Program-made: the position numbers and the translations under genes
Shown: piece after piece, positions 18,523 to 27,037 of the stretch
Numbering within the stretch: the first letter of the stretch is position 1
How the letters are laid out: each line of letters opens with the position of its first letter
The notes under the pieces: model-generated
The model's database searches: none
What the model was told of the DNA's origin: nothing
The model's input: the letters and a program-made list of their open reading frames with translations, nothing else
Source of the DNA: an uncultured Alphaproteobacteria bacterium
Lineage (GTDB): Bacteria; Pseudomonadota; Alphaproteobacteria; Rhodobacterales; Rhodobacteraceae
DNA length: 64,000 nucleotides
Direction: 5' to 3'
Assembly (NCBI GenBank): GCA_902576905.1
Contig: CACGWW010000001.1
Coordinates: 309,001-373,000, forward strand

Positions 18523-19617
18523 TTGATTTATTCTATCAGAAAAAAGTATTTCATTGCCCTTTTACTGCTTGCTCTAACAGCACTGCCAGGGGAGTTGGGC
18601 GACCTTACACGAGCCTTGGTTACTGACGCATATGTTCAGGTGAGTGCTTTCGTAGCCATTACTCTATCCATCTTCTATTTATCAGAGCATAGATTTAATT
18701 TTAATACAGGAAATATTCTTCGAGAATCTTCAGCCTTTCAAATACCAATAGCTGCTATTCTTGGTGCAACGCCAGGGTGCGGCGGTGCCGTTATTGTGGT
18801 AGCGGCCTATACTTCGGGCAACGTGTCATTTGGAGCGGTTATAGCAACCCTAACCGCTACAATGGGAGACGCCGCATTTTTACTAATTGCGGTCAGACCG
18901 GACATTGCAATATTAGTTCTTCCTCTTACGTTACTTGCTGGAATTATCACAGGATATATCGCAGATAATTTTCTTACTTTTTCACATCAGGATAAGGCAG
19001 TAAATCTAAAAAGTGACGTTCCCATAATTGGTAAAAATAGAAAACGTGACATCATATTTACGTGTCTGATAATACCGGGTTTCGGTCTGGGAATTCTCCA
19101 AATACTTCAGTATGATCTTGAAGAGCTGTTTGGTATTTTCCCACAGATTATTGCAATAGTTGGAATGGTGACAAGCATTTTTATATGGTCTAACTCACAA
19201 ATCAAAACCATGACTAACCCAAAAGACAAACCAATTGTTCGCGTAGCTGAAGAAACAAGTTTTATTGCTATCTGGGTTTTATCTGCTTATTTAGCCTACG
19301 ATTATCTCGTTTATCTAACTCCGTTGGACTTGAACGTGATGTTTAAGACAATAGGAATACTGATTCCTTTACTTGCCATAATTATAGGGTTTATTCCTGG
19401 ATGCGGACCCCAAATATTGGTAACAACTCTTTTTATAAATGGAATGATACCTTTTAGTGCTCTTTTAGGTAATGCTATATCAAACGATGGTGATGCATTG
19501 TTTCCTGCTATAGCGATCGCACCTAGAGCTGCCATACTCGCAACGATTTATTCGGCTATACCAGCTTTTGTAATGGCCTATACCTTATACTTTTTTTTCC
19601 CTTTATTCGGACAATAA
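18523..19617 (+). CDS. Putative manganese transporter (10-11 TM, ArsP_2/heavy-metal exporter-like)
   Basis: This 364-residue membrane protein has about ten helices arranged as two related halves, each with a Pro-Gly-Cys-Gly motif in a re-entrant position (GATPGCGGAV at about 81-90; GFIPGCGPQI at about 288-297) and a following acidic motif (GDAAF; NDGDALF). I recognise it as the family annotated as a putative manganese transporter or 10TM heavy-metal exporter, which comparative genomics has placed in alphaproteobacterial Mur regulons. The Fur/Mur-like site just upstream agrees. The start is a TTG at 18523 without a strong Shine-Dalgarno sequence. Direction and metal are not shown by sequence. 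Confidence 0.75.
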   Translation: MIYSIRKKYFIALLLLALTALPGELGDLTRALVTDAYVQVSAFVAITLSIFYLSEHRFNFNTGNILRESSAFQIPIAAILGATPGCGGAVIVVAAYTSGNVSFGAVIATLTATMGDAAFLLIAVRPDIAILVLPLTLLAGIITGYIADNFLTFSHQDKAVNLKSDVPIIGKNRKRDIIFTCLIIPGFGLGILQILQYDLEELFGIFPQIIAIVGMVTSIFIWSNSQIKTMTNPKDKPIVRVAEETSFIAIWVLSAYLAYDYLVYLTPLDLNVMFKTIGILIPLLAIIIGFIPGCGPQILVTTLFINGMIPFSALLGNAISNDGDALFPAIAIAPRAAILATIYSAIPAFVMAYTLYFFFPLFGQ

Positions 19618-19619
19618 AA

Positions 19620-20087
19620 TCAATCTTCCGAAAGTGTCTTATTTACTTTCTTCCTCATCTGCTCGACTAATTTGGTGATATCTTCGGATATTGTCTCTGT
19701 TTTTTTTACCATCGCCATCAGTTTCTCCAAATCCTTAGATAATTCTTCACTTTGTTCGTTAGAATCAATGAGTCTCAAATGTGTTTTTCTTATCAAGGCA
19801 GAAATAACCTTGTTCTGTTGTAAAAAACTGTCTATTGATCTTGCTGGAAGGAATAAGGCATGAACTTCATGCTCACCGGCGATTGCCGTTACCGAACGTG
19901 GCTTTTTTAAAACAAGCGAGGCATCACCAAATATTTCATTCACACCCAGCCTATTAAGTTTTAGTCCACCTGATGTGTAAATATAAACATATCCCGACTT
20001 AATCAGATATGCACCTTCTGGGTTATCCCCTGCCTTGTAAATCTCTTCATTTGGCTGCCATATCACATGCTTTTCAGTTTTTTCCAT
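19620..20087 (-). CDS. Stand-alone cyclic nucleotide-binding domain protein
   Basis: This 155-residue protein is a single cNMP-binding beta-barrel of the CRP type, with the phosphate-binding cassette visible as EIFGDASLVLKKPRSVTAIAG (about 50-70). After about residue 105 it continues as a helical, charged tail, probably a coiled coil (ELSKDLEKLMAMVKK), instead of the winged helix of CRP, so it does not look like a transcription factor. It is probably a small sensor or partner-binding module for cAMP or another ligand. It lies 6 bases behind the GST-like gene and 2 bases from the convergent transporter stop. Confidence 0.8.
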   Translation of the reverse strand: MEKTEKHVIWQPNEEIYKAGDNPEGAYLIKSGYVYIYTSGGLKLNRLGVNEIFGDASLVLKKPRSVTAIAGEHEVHALFLPARSIDSFLQQNKVISALIRKTHLRLIDSNEQSEELSKDLEKLMAMVKKTETISEDITKLVEQMRKKVNKTLSED

Positions 20088-20093
20088 TTGTTC

Positions 20094-20843
20094 CTACTCC
20101 ACATATTCTTTAAGTTTTTTTTCATCAACAACTATAGGTTGGATGATGCCTCCAGCCCTTTCAAAAATATCAAGTACGTTTGGCAAAGCCAGCATATTTT
20201 CCCACACCTTATTTAGATTTGGAAAATCTTTTTCCAAAGGAATATCTGATGCAAGTGCATTTCTTATTTGAGGAATTAAAAAACAATCCGCATAAGAGAC
20301 ATTATCTCCAACACAATATTTTCCTGAAACATTTTTCAAAATTTCTTCTATGGCAGAAAACTCGCGATTGATAAAATGCTTCCTCAAGGGATGCTTAATC
20401 GGCTGTGCTTTTTTCATCCCCCACTCACCCATCGCTTGGATAATAAAAGGAATGTTTTGATAGGGTTGGGTGTCAGCGGCTACAATCCACTGAATTCTTC
20501 TCATCTCGGCTTTTAAATAGGGGTCCTCTGGAATTAATGGAGAGGGTTCACCCAAAAGATCGTCTATCAAATCTATAATAGCTCCTGTCTGGGTCATTTT
20601 TTTGCCATCCTCAAGCAAAAGTAGAGGCACTCTTCCTTCAGGGTTTAGAGCTTTATAATCATTGGTTTTTAACTTATTGTATTGTTCGTCATCACTGGGG
20701 ATCGTCCAAACAGGTATTCCACGAGTATCAAAATCTATTCCAGTCTCAATTAGTTTAACTTTATTTTCAGGAACACCCCTGCAACTTAAAAAAATAAGAA
20801 CGCGTAAAGAAGCACTACTAGATGAATGGTAATATAATTTCAT
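20094..20843 (-). CDS. Glutathione S-transferase family protein, zeta-like
   Basis: This 249-residue protein has a thioredoxin-like N-terminal domain starting MKLYYHSSSSASLRVLIFLSCRG, which recalls the SSCSWRVR active-site stretch of zeta-class GST/maleylacetoacetate isomerases. ALNPEGRVPLL and TGAIIDLIDD are the glutathione-binding segments. A C-terminal helical domain follows (YCVGDNVSYADCFLIPQI). An insertion at about residues 40-60 lengthens the N-terminal domain relative to the family. It sits between the thioesterase and the cNMP-binding gene, all on the minus strand with gaps of 6-12 bases. Substrate unknown. Confidence 0.85.
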   Translation of the reverse strand: MKLYYHSSSSASLRVLIFLSCRGVPENKVKLIETGIDFDTRGIPVWTIPSDDEQYNKLKTNDYKALNPEGRVPLLLLEDGKKMTQTGAIIDLIDDLLGEPSPLIPEDPYLKAEMRRIQWIVAADTQPYQNIPFIIQAMGEWGMKKAQPIKHPLRKHFINREFSAIEEILKNVSGKYCVGDNVSYADCFLIPQIRNALASDIPLEKDFPNLNKVWENMLALPNVLDIFERAGGIIQPIVVDEKKLKEYVE

Positions 20844-20855
20844 TTTTAAAACCTC

Positions 20856-21740
20856 TTACAATATCAGTTTAGCCAAGGCCTCAGCCATTTCCGTTGGTAT
20901 CGGAATCGACTTCCTGGCCTTGAGATCCATAGTAACGGCAACGGCACTTGCTAGAGCGACCGGCTTTCCAGTCTCAACATTAAATATCCAGTGCTTCCAT
21001 ACAAAAGTCTTATTAGACATAGATTGAATTCCTGACTTTATTTTTAAATGCGTACCTAAGGGAACATATTCAAAAAAATCAAACTTATATTCTAAAGCAG
21101 CACTTCCAACATTGGTCATACCATTTTCATCTATCGTGCCAGTATACGCTAACAAGTGCGGTGTTGAGTCCGATACAACACCCATGTAAGCAGACGGCTT
21201 AATCCTACTCAAATTATCGCATTGCCTGAGCAAAATTACCGATTCAAATGAATCAATCATATTTTTCTGAGAGGCTTGTGAGAGAGACATTAATTCTTCC
21301 TTGTGTAAAGATAATCCTCTTGGTTGACCGTAGCTTGGGATATCTACTCTCAATTCCTCAAATACTTTAGAAAAATTCTTTTTTATTTCCTCTGGAAGTT
21401 CACTCGTCCATACAAATTGGAAGTTGAAAGCAGCACAGGTTTGCTGTGTAATCGTTTCTATCATTTCTAAATAGAGTTTTACTTCGGTATCTCCAAGTTG
21501 AACTATTCCAAGTTTAAAAAAAAATGGAGCTCCTGGTTTTTGTTCCTTAAGAAAACGAATGTGGGCGCGGCCAAGAGAAAGATATGTATTTCCCAACTCG
21601 ACTGGTTTCTCGTTAATCCCTAACTTGTTCCAAAGCACCACACATCCTTGAAGTGCTTTTTCAAAATAGAACTGGACATTCATATGGCCCATTTGATCTA
21701 TTTCCCAAGATTGGACTGAGTTTCTGTAAACTGTTATCAT
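20856..21740 (-). CDS. Acyl-CoA thioesterase, double hotdog
   Basis: This 294-residue protein contains two hotdog (4HBT) units. The first starts with WEIDQMGHMNVQFYFEKA, where the Asp is the expected catalytic acid of 4HBT thioesterases and GHMN is the family signature. The second half (SDSTPHLLAY..., about 180-290) is a degenerate copy. These enzymes hydrolyse acyl-CoA or acyl-ACP thioesters in the cytoplasm. It heads a three-gene minus-strand unit with the GST-like and cNMP-binding genes. The preferred acyl group is unknown. Confidence 0.82.
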   Translation of the reverse strand: MITVYRNSVQSWEIDQMGHMNVQFYFEKALQGCVVLWNKLGINEKPVELGNTYLSLGRAHIRFLKEQKPGAPFFFKLGIVQLGDTEVKLYLEMIETITQQTCAAFNFQFVWTSELPEEIKKNFSKVFEELRVDIPSYGQPRGLSLHKEELMSLSQASQKNMIDSFESVILLRQCDNLSRIKPSAYMGVVSDSTPHLLAYTGTIDENGMTNVGSAALEYKFDFFEYVPLGTHLKIKSGIQSMSNKTFVWKHWIFNVETGKPVALASAVAVTMDLKARKSIPIPTEMAEALAKLIL

Positions 21741-21853
21741 TATATGTAAATAATTCCCTCTCTTGAGTTCAGTGATTACATTTTATCTCTTGTTGTACCA
21801 GACATTGTCCTGTAATTAGATCATAGAGTTTATTTATCATCAAAGGAATTAAA

Positions 21854-23005
21854 TTGGAAGATTCTCAACCCACATTAGCCAACTGGCGGCTACCCCCATT
21901 TAATAGAGAAGCATTTTCTAAAGTAAGGGAAATAATCCCTACGGCTTCGATAAATTGGACCAAAGGACCAGATAAAAAAGTAAGTGAGTTTAAGAATAAA
22001 GAGCTTACCGTAAAAATAAGAGAAAACGAGCAAACATTGTTGGACGAGTTTTTAAGTCAAACAACAGTAGACGCTTTTCACATATCCCATAAAGGTAAAA
22101 CTATATATACGTGGCATTCTGATTATTGTTCCTCCACAACTCCACATATTATCTTTTCTGTGTCAAAGTCACTAACGGCGTTACTTATCGGCTGCGTAAT
22201 AGATGAAGGGTTATTAAGTGAAGAGACTTTGGTCTCCCATATTATTCCGGAAACAAAGGGAAGTGCTTTCGAAGATGCCTCAGTGCGAAATTTATTGGAC
22301 ATGAGCGTTTCTTCTAATTTCATAGAAGACTATGAAGCAATATCCGGTATTTTTCTTGATTACCGTCAATCAACCGGTTGGAACCCACAAGACATAGATG
22401 ATACATCACATTTAAAATCATTTCTTTTGAGCTTGAAAAAAAATACGCACAAACATGGTGAAAAGTTTGAGTATCATTCAACAAACACCGACATGCTCGG
22501 AATTATAATAGAAAAATGCACTGGCAAAAAATATGCACAGTACTTTTTTGAAAAACTTATGAAACCTCTAGGTGCGCAAGACGATGCTTATGTGACACTG
22601 GACAGAATGGGTACGTCAAGATCCGCAGGAGGGGTATGCATATCGGCAAGCGATATAATGGGTATATGTGAAATGGTTCGATGCTATGGAAAAAATAGTC
22701 AGGGCAAGCAAGTATTTCCTGAAAACTGGATCAAAGATATACTAAATTCAGACTCTAATAAAAAATTCAGTCTTGATGGACATTATGACATTTTTCCTGA
22801 AGGGCTTTATAGATCAAAATGGTATAGGCCTTACACCTCAAGAAACCTTCTTTTTGGTCTCGGCATTCATGGCCAGTGGATTTGGATCGATTTTGATAAA
22901 GAACTTTCTTTTGTGTGCCTGAGTTCAGAGCCTAAACCCATTATGAAGAATAATATTGAGCAGATGTCTGATATTTTCAGTCAAATTACCAATCAATTGG
23001 TTTAA
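21854..23005 (+). CDS. Serine hydrolase of the beta-lactamase class C family
   Basis: This 383-residue protein has the SxxK catalytic motif as SVSK (S102, K105) in FSVSKSLTALLIG, a tyrosine-containing YHSTNTDMLG segment in the position of the YxN motif, and a C-terminal FGLGIHGQWIW segment in place of the usual KTG/HxG strand. Members hydrolyse amides or esters; few are true beta-lactamases. No signal peptide is visible, so a cytoplasmic esterase or amidase role is likely. The start is TTG 21854 with AAAGGA a few bases upstream. It is followed 18 bases later by a DMT-family transporter, so the two are probably co-transcribed. Confidence 0.85.
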   Translation: MEDSQPTLANWRLPPFNREAFSKVREIIPTASINWTKGPDKKVSEFKNKELTVKIRENEQTLLDEFLSQTTVDAFHISHKGKTIYTWHSDYCSSTTPHIIFSVSKSLTALLIGCVIDEGLLSEETLVSHIIPETKGSAFEDASVRNLLDMSVSSNFIEDYEAISGIFLDYRQSTGWNPQDIDDTSHLKSFLLSLKKNTHKHGEKFEYHSTNTDMLGIIIEKCTGKKYAQYFFEKLMKPLGAQDDAYVTLDRMGTSRSAGGVCISASDIMGICEMVRCYGKNSQGKQVFPENWIKDILNSDSNKKFSLDGHYDIFPEGLYRSKWYRPYTSRNLLFGLGIHGQWIWIDFDKELSFVCLSSEPKPIMKNNIEQMSDIFSQITNQLV

Positions 23006-23023
23006 CCCTAAGAAGGAATATCA

Positions 23024-23890
23024 TTGAAATTAAATCTTGGAGGCATACCTCTTTTTTTGTGTGCCATATTATCATTTGTGTGCATGAATGCCCTAGCCAA
23101 GGGAATGGCTCTTCAATATCCCATAATTGAGGTGGTTTGGGCGCGATACCTCAGCCAAACAGTGCTAACAATATTGGTATTCAATAAAAATTTGAAAACA
23201 ATTGTGAAAACACAGAGGTTAAAAATTCACCTTTTCAGATCGGCTCTACTTTTTGGAGCGACCATCTTTATTTTTGCCGGTTTTGCTAAATTATCTTTGG
23301 CTGCAACTATGGCGATTTTTCAAACCGCGCCATTATTAGTTGTTATTCTATCGGTAATTTTTCTAGGCGAAATAGTTGGGTTTAAAAGATGGTTAGGGGT
23401 TTTTGTTGGATTTGTCGGAGCATTAATTATTATACAACCAGGAACAGATACCTTTTTAATTGCGAGCATTTTTCCACTTCTATCAGCTTTATGCTATGCA
23501 GGTTATGCAGTTTCTACGCGTCACCTTGGTACAGATGAGGATCCTAGAACAAACTTCTTTTATACTGGCTTAGTAGGAACTATTGTCTCGACACTAATTT
23601 TATTTCCACATTTTCAAAAAATAGAGCTGTTCGATATTATTTATTTCACCCTATTAGGTACTCTTGGTGGCTTTGGTCATTACTGTCTAATTTTAGCACT
23701 CAGAAAATCTGAAGCATCTCTACTTGCTCCATTTTCCTATTTTGATTTAGTCTTCTCCGCTTGCCTTGGCATTATATTCTTTACAGAGTATCCAAGTCAA
23801 AGTTTGATACTTGGCGCTATGTTCATTGTTGGTGCTGGAATTTATACTTGGTATCGAGAAAGAGTACAGTCACGTGATCAAAGCGTCTGA
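23024..23890 (+). CDS. DMT/EamA-family membrane transporter
   Basis: This 288-residue protein has ten hydrophobic helices in two five-helix EamA repeats, with family features such as WARYLSQT in helix 2, TMAIFQTAPLLVVILS in helix 4 and GVFVGFVGALIIIQPG in helix 5. Drug/metabolite transporters export amino acids, nucleotides or small metabolites across the inner membrane. The start is TTG 23024, preceded by AGAAGGA at 23011-23017. Its 3' end overlaps the convergent aminotransferase gene by 13 bp. Substrate unknown. Confidence 0.88.
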   Translation: MKLNLGGIPLFLCAILSFVCMNALAKGMALQYPIIEVVWARYLSQTVLTILVFNKNLKTIVKTQRLKIHLFRSALLFGATIFIFAGFAKLSLAATMAIFQTAPLLVVILSVIFLGEIVGFKRWLGVFVGFVGALIIIQPGTDTFLIASIFPLLSALCYAGYAVSTRHLGTDEDPRTNFFYTGLVGTIVSTLILFPHFQKIELFDIIYFTLLGTLGGFGHYCLILALRKSEASLLAPFSYFDLVFSACLGIIFFTEYPSQSLILGAMFIVGAGIYTWYRERVQSRDQSV

Positions 23891-24744
23891 GAGCGTGACC
23901 AATCCCAATATAATTCTCTTGCCAGCTTTGCTATTGAACCAACTTGGTAGTTCTTATCTTCGAACGCAGTTACAGGCATTATCTTGGTCATATTTCCTGT
24001 CATGAATACTTCATCAGCTTCTTCAAAGTCTTTGAAAGAAAGAACAGTTTCTGAAACTGATTTTCCATATTCTCTTAAATTTTTTATATGTCTTGCCCTA
24101 GTGATACCAGCCAAAAAGGTACCATTTGGGATCGGTGTTAATACTTCACCGTCTTTCACCATAAAGATATTGGCTGTTGCTGTCTCAGCAACATTGCCCG
24201 CTGCATCAGCAACTAAGGCATTTGTAAATCCTTTTGATCGTGCCTCAGCTAACATTCTTGCATTATTGGGATATAAACATCCCGCTTTTGCATTCACTAC
24301 ATTATCCTCTAGAACAGGTCTTCTAAATTTAGTTCTGCTGAGCGTCGCAGAAACGGTTGCTGAAGCCATTGGAATTTGCTCAAGACAGATTGAAAAAGCG
24401 GTACTATTTTCTTTTGGCAACACTAACGACTCGGCCCCATCAAGCGCCCAATACATTGGCCTTATATAAACCGATGTAGATTTATCGAAAGAGCTAAGCC
24501 CCTCTTTAATTATTTCCACCATCTCTTCAGGTTTAACAGAGGGATCAAGCATCATTGCCTTTGCTGAATTATTTACTCTCTCACAATGTAAAAGTAGGTC
24601 AGGCGTAGCACCTTCAAAAAAACGAGCTCCATCGAAGACACTTGATCCTAACCATGCCCCATGATCAGCAGCACGTAGAATATACTTATCTCCGTCATGC
24701 CATGTGCCATTAAAATATGTTTTTATATTTTCCCCGGAAGCCAT
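23878..24744 (-). CDS. Class IV (branched-chain type) aminotransferase
   Basis: This 288-residue PLP enzyme belongs to fold type IV. Visible signatures are the N-terminal ADHGAWLGSSVFDGARFFEG, the probable PLP-lysine in VVNAKAGCLYPNN (about 153-165) and the downstream ETATANIFMVKDGEVLTP, matching the class IV consensus. Typical members are branched-chain aminotransferases (IlvE); D-amino acid aminotransferase and ADC lyase share the fold. I favour a BCAT-like role but leave the symbol empty because an additional ilvE may exist elsewhere. It is 20 bases upstream of copD on the same strand, probably without functional connection. Confidence 0.85.
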   Translation of the reverse strand: MASGENIKTYFNGTWHDGDKYILRAADHGAWLGSSVFDGARFFEGATPDLLLHCERVNNSAKAMMLDPSVKPEEMVEIIKEGLSSFDKSTSVYIRPMYWALDGAESLVLPKENSTAFSICLEQIPMASATVSATLSRTKFRRPVLEDNVVNAKAGCLYPNNARMLAEARSKGFTNALVADAAGNVAETATANIFMVKDGEVLTPIPNGTFLAGITRARHIKNLREYGKSVSETVLSFKDFEEADEVFMTGNMTKIMPVTAFEDKNYQVGSIAKLARELYWDWSRSQTL

Positions 24745-24764
24745 TCTAACCTTACTTTGTTGCG

Positions 24765-25634
24765 CTACTTTAAAGGTAGCTCTATGGAAGTTGTTAGTAA
24801 ACTAGATATTACTAAAATTATAAATAATATAGAAATCTCTGCATTGATTGATTTTCTCAATTTAATTGCGTGCGATAACTTATTTTTTTTAAGTTGTGGT
24901 ACTAACCGGAACTTATTTAAGGCACCAATTCCTAGCAAAGTTGTTACAAAAAACAATTTAAATAAAAAGGCTTTTCCATAATCAGAAGTGACCAGCTGCT
25001 CTATACCACCAACTAAAATTGTCCCCAGCATTAATCCAGTTATTAGCAAGACCCCTATGTAATAGACAGCATAAACGCCAAATTGATGTGCTATTTGAAA
25101 CAGGTTTTCCTCTTCGTTTTTTCCCTGAGTAGAGTAGCGGAGAGGTAAAAACGAGCCTACCCAAAAAGAAATAGCACCCAAGTGTAAGACAATCAGTAGC
25201 TGAGAGCCAAATCCATTTATTGTGGAATGCCCATATAATGAGAATGATGAAAGTATGAGAGCAAAGCCTAATATCCCTAGGATCGGTCTTTGGTTTTGAA
25301 AAAGAGATATCCATAATAATACAAATAAGAACCCAAAAAATAGTACTAAAACGGACTGACCAGCCTTCGACGACAAAGCTATATTAATCATCAAAGGATC
25401 AAACGCGCTTTGTAAATCTCCACCTATATTTCCCGCTGTCATTAACAATAGTAGAGGTGCTATGATAGACCCAATAAGCGATGATTTACGTACTAACTTG
25501 CAACAGTAAGCAAGTGTCGGTTGTGAAAGAAAAGATCTAAAATGGAAAATAAATAGGCCTGTCCCTACCGCAAGAAAAGAAAGAACATAGAGTAAAACTT
25601 TAACAAGAGGCGCAAGTATAGCCCAAATTTCCAT
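24765..25634 (-). CDS. copD: CopD-domain membrane protein
   Basis: This 289-residue inner-membrane protein has about eight hydrophobic helices and the CopD (PF05425) features around LLIVLHLGAISFWVGSFLPL, where the His is a conserved candidate metal ligand, and LFQIAHQFGVYAVYYIGVLL. CopD works with periplasmic CopC, probably moving copper across the inner membrane. It is the last gene of the minus-strand copper unit, 4 bases behind copC. Control would be through the MerR-type promoter at 26997-27027. Confidence 0.85.
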   Translation of the reverse strand: MEIWAILAPLVKVLLYVLSFLAVGTGLFIFHFRSFLSQPTLAYCCKLVRKSSLIGSIIAPLLLLMTAGNIGGDLQSAFDPLMINIALSSKAGQSVLVLFFGFLFVLLWISLFQNQRPILGILGFALILSSFSLYGHSTINGFGSQLLIVLHLGAISFWVGSFLPLRYSTQGKNEEENLFQIAHQFGVYAVYYIGVLLITGLMLGTILVGGIEQLVTSDYGKAFLFKLFFVTTLLGIGALNKFRLVPQLKKNKLSHAIKLRKSINAEISILFIILVISSLLTTSIELPLK

Positions 25635-25638
25635 TTTT

Positions 25639-26043
25639 TTATTTACCTTTAACTTCGAAAGTGAGGACGCCTTTTAAAACGTGGCCGTCCTCCCCCATAG
25701 CTCGCCAACGAACTTCGTAAGAGCCAAAATTAATCTTAGGTAACTTTATTGAGTGACTTTCGGACAAAACCAACGAAGGTTTATAATTTATTTCTATCAA
25801 TTTCCCATCTGATTTTTTAAAAAGACCTTTTAATGATGATGACTTTTTATTGTTATTTTGTTCTTTTTGGAAAATCTCAAACTTTATTAGTTTAGCAGGA
25901 GATTTAAATAACATCTTATATTCGGTTGGAGCCTCTGTTAATGAAGCCCCATCCATTGGATTTGCTAGCTTTAGAGGCGAATGTGGGAACACCATTGTTG
26001 GCAAGAAGATTAGTATAAAAACTAATATGATTTTTTTTAACAT
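25639..26043 (-). CDS. copC: CopC-domain periplasmic copper-binding protein
   Basis: This 134-residue protein has a signal peptide ending at about residue 20 (MVFP), so the mature chain starts with His-Ser-Pro, placing the N-terminal histidine that CopC proteins use as a Cu(II) ligand. The Ig-like fold ends in the conserved GEDGHVLKGVLTFEVKG, with a second ligand His in DGH. An inserted Lys/Asn-rich loop (about 60-80) departs from the usual compact form. It lies between the cytochrome c gene (2 bases) and copD (4 bases). Confidence 0.88.
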   Translation of the reverse strand: MLKKIILVFILIFLPTMVFPHSPLKLANPMDGASLTEAPTEYKMLFKSPAKLIKFEIFQKEQNNNKKSSSLKGLFKKSDGKLIEINYKPSLVLSESHSIKLPKINFGSYEVRWRAMGEDGHVLKGVLTFEVKGK

Positions 26044-26045
26044 AC

Positions 26046-26528
26046 CTACCTCTGTTCTTTACTCATTGTATTGATTTTATCGTGTTGTAGTCTTACCTTT
26101 AAACTCCATGTACTTTTGATATATGATAGAGCTGCAACAATTTCTTGGTCGGACAAAAGGTTATTATATGCGGGCATATTATTTGGATATTCTTGCCCGA
26201 TAATTTTCTCCAACCCATATTTGGTCATTAAGAAAAGATAATCATCTGGGTGATGCCATGTGTGACCACTTTCATCATGCGGAGGTGCCGGCATGTATCC
26301 GTCGGCGTCTGGTTGTCTCCATTGCTCTTGACCCTCTAGATTAACGCCATGGCATGACGCACAATTATTTTTATAAACCACCTTGCCCAGATCTACCAAA
26401 TCCTGATCATCTGGCTTCAGAGAAATGTCAGCCCTGAGAGCCTCATCAAAAAATAGGCTTGGTGCAAAATAAAAAACACTCCCTAAAACAAAAAATACAA
26501 ATATGATCGACACAGCAAATTTTTTCAT
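26046..26528 (-). CDS. Single-haem cytochrome c, membrane-anchored or periplasmic
   Basis: This 160-residue protein has an N-terminal hydrophobic segment (about 4-24) that either anchors it or is cleaved. A single CXXCH site is visible, CASCH at residues 56-60, and the distal methionine is probably in PNNMPAYNN. Between them lies a striking HDESGHTWHHPDDYLF stretch with four histidines, which may bind a metal. It is encoded in the copper unit, so a role in copper oxidation state or delivery near CopC/CopD is plausible, but that is inference. Confidence 0.85.
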   Translation of the reverse strand: MKKFAVSIIFVFFVLGSVFYFAPSLFFDEALRADISLKPDDQDLVDLGKVVYKNNCASCHGVNLEGQEQWRQPDADGYMPAPPHDESGHTWHHPDDYLFLMTKYGLEKIIGQEYPNNMPAYNNLLSDQEIVAALSYIKSTWSLKVRLQHDKINTMSKEQR

Positions 26529-26529
26529 T

Positions 26530-26976
26530 CTAATGACATGCTTTTCCTAAAGCTTTAAGTCGCCAGTAGTTATAGGGAAGAGGCGTTATAAAACCAACTA
26601 TAAGCATTAATGGTATCACCCACCACGTCAATTTTGCGCCTCCAGTGGCAATAAAATCAGTCAAGTTCATAGCAGCCTCCATCGATATCATCGAAATTAA
26701 GGACATACCTATAGCTGTTTGAAAAGCCGCCTTTAGAGGCATTTGTCGAAACAAAATAAACGTTTCAAGTAAAATGGATGTGATTAAACCATTGATGATA
26801 GCTAGCGTCATAATTGCTAAAACTGGCCAAGCAATACCCATAAACTGAAAATATGCTATTGTTCCAAAATCTCCTATAGAACAGCCTAAAAGACACCACA
26901 TTGTATTATAAGATGCCCTTCTCCAAGTATGCTTACAATACCAGTTTATATCGATTTTTTGGGCTAATTCTGACAT
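26530..26976 (-). CDS. DUF4396 membrane protein, first gene of the copper unit
   Basis: This 148-residue protein has about four membrane helices and the DUF4396 opening motif (CKHTWRRASYNTMWCLLGCSIGD) with three cysteines and a histidine near the membrane border. A second feature is FILFRQMPLKAAFQTAIGMSLISMISMEAAMN, in which the Met residues could coordinate Cu(I). Function is unknown; here it is the first product expressed from the CueR-type promoter, 1 base before the cytochrome c gene. A role in copper transport is suggested by the context and by these residues, not shown. Confidence 0.8.
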   Translation of the reverse strand: MSELAQKIDINWYCKHTWRRASYNTMWCLLGCSIGDFGTIAYFQFMGIAWPVLAIMTLAIINGLITSILLETFILFRQMPLKAAFQTAIGMSLISMISMEAAMNLTDFIATGGAKLTWWVIPLMLIVGFITPLPYNYWRLKALGKACH

Positions 26977-26996
26977 CTTGACCTCTTTTTATTTTC

Positions 26997-27027
26997 AATA
27001 TAATGTCTCCAGTTACTGGAATGTAAA
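26997..27027 (-). promoter_or_regulatory. MerR/CueR-type promoter with dyad in a 19-bp spacer
   Basis: Reading the minus strand, TTTACA (27027-27022) and TATATT (27002-26997) are separated by exactly 19 bases, the over-long spacer that MerR-family activators correct by DNA distortion. The spacer contains a perfect dyad, TCCAGT-A-ACTGGA (27020-27008 on this strand). It drives the DUF4396-cytochrome c-copC-copD unit, whose first codon is at 26976. The same dyad lies in front of the divergent CueR-like gene (27038), so it can also autoregulate that gene. Confidence 0.8.
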
Positions 27028-27037
27028 GAGTTTATTT

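Noticed and set aside
26978..27037. A 20-codon N-terminal extension of the CueR-like regulator
   Set aside because: It covers the operator and the divergent promoter; MerR proteins start at the helix beginning MNISQAAKLSG.
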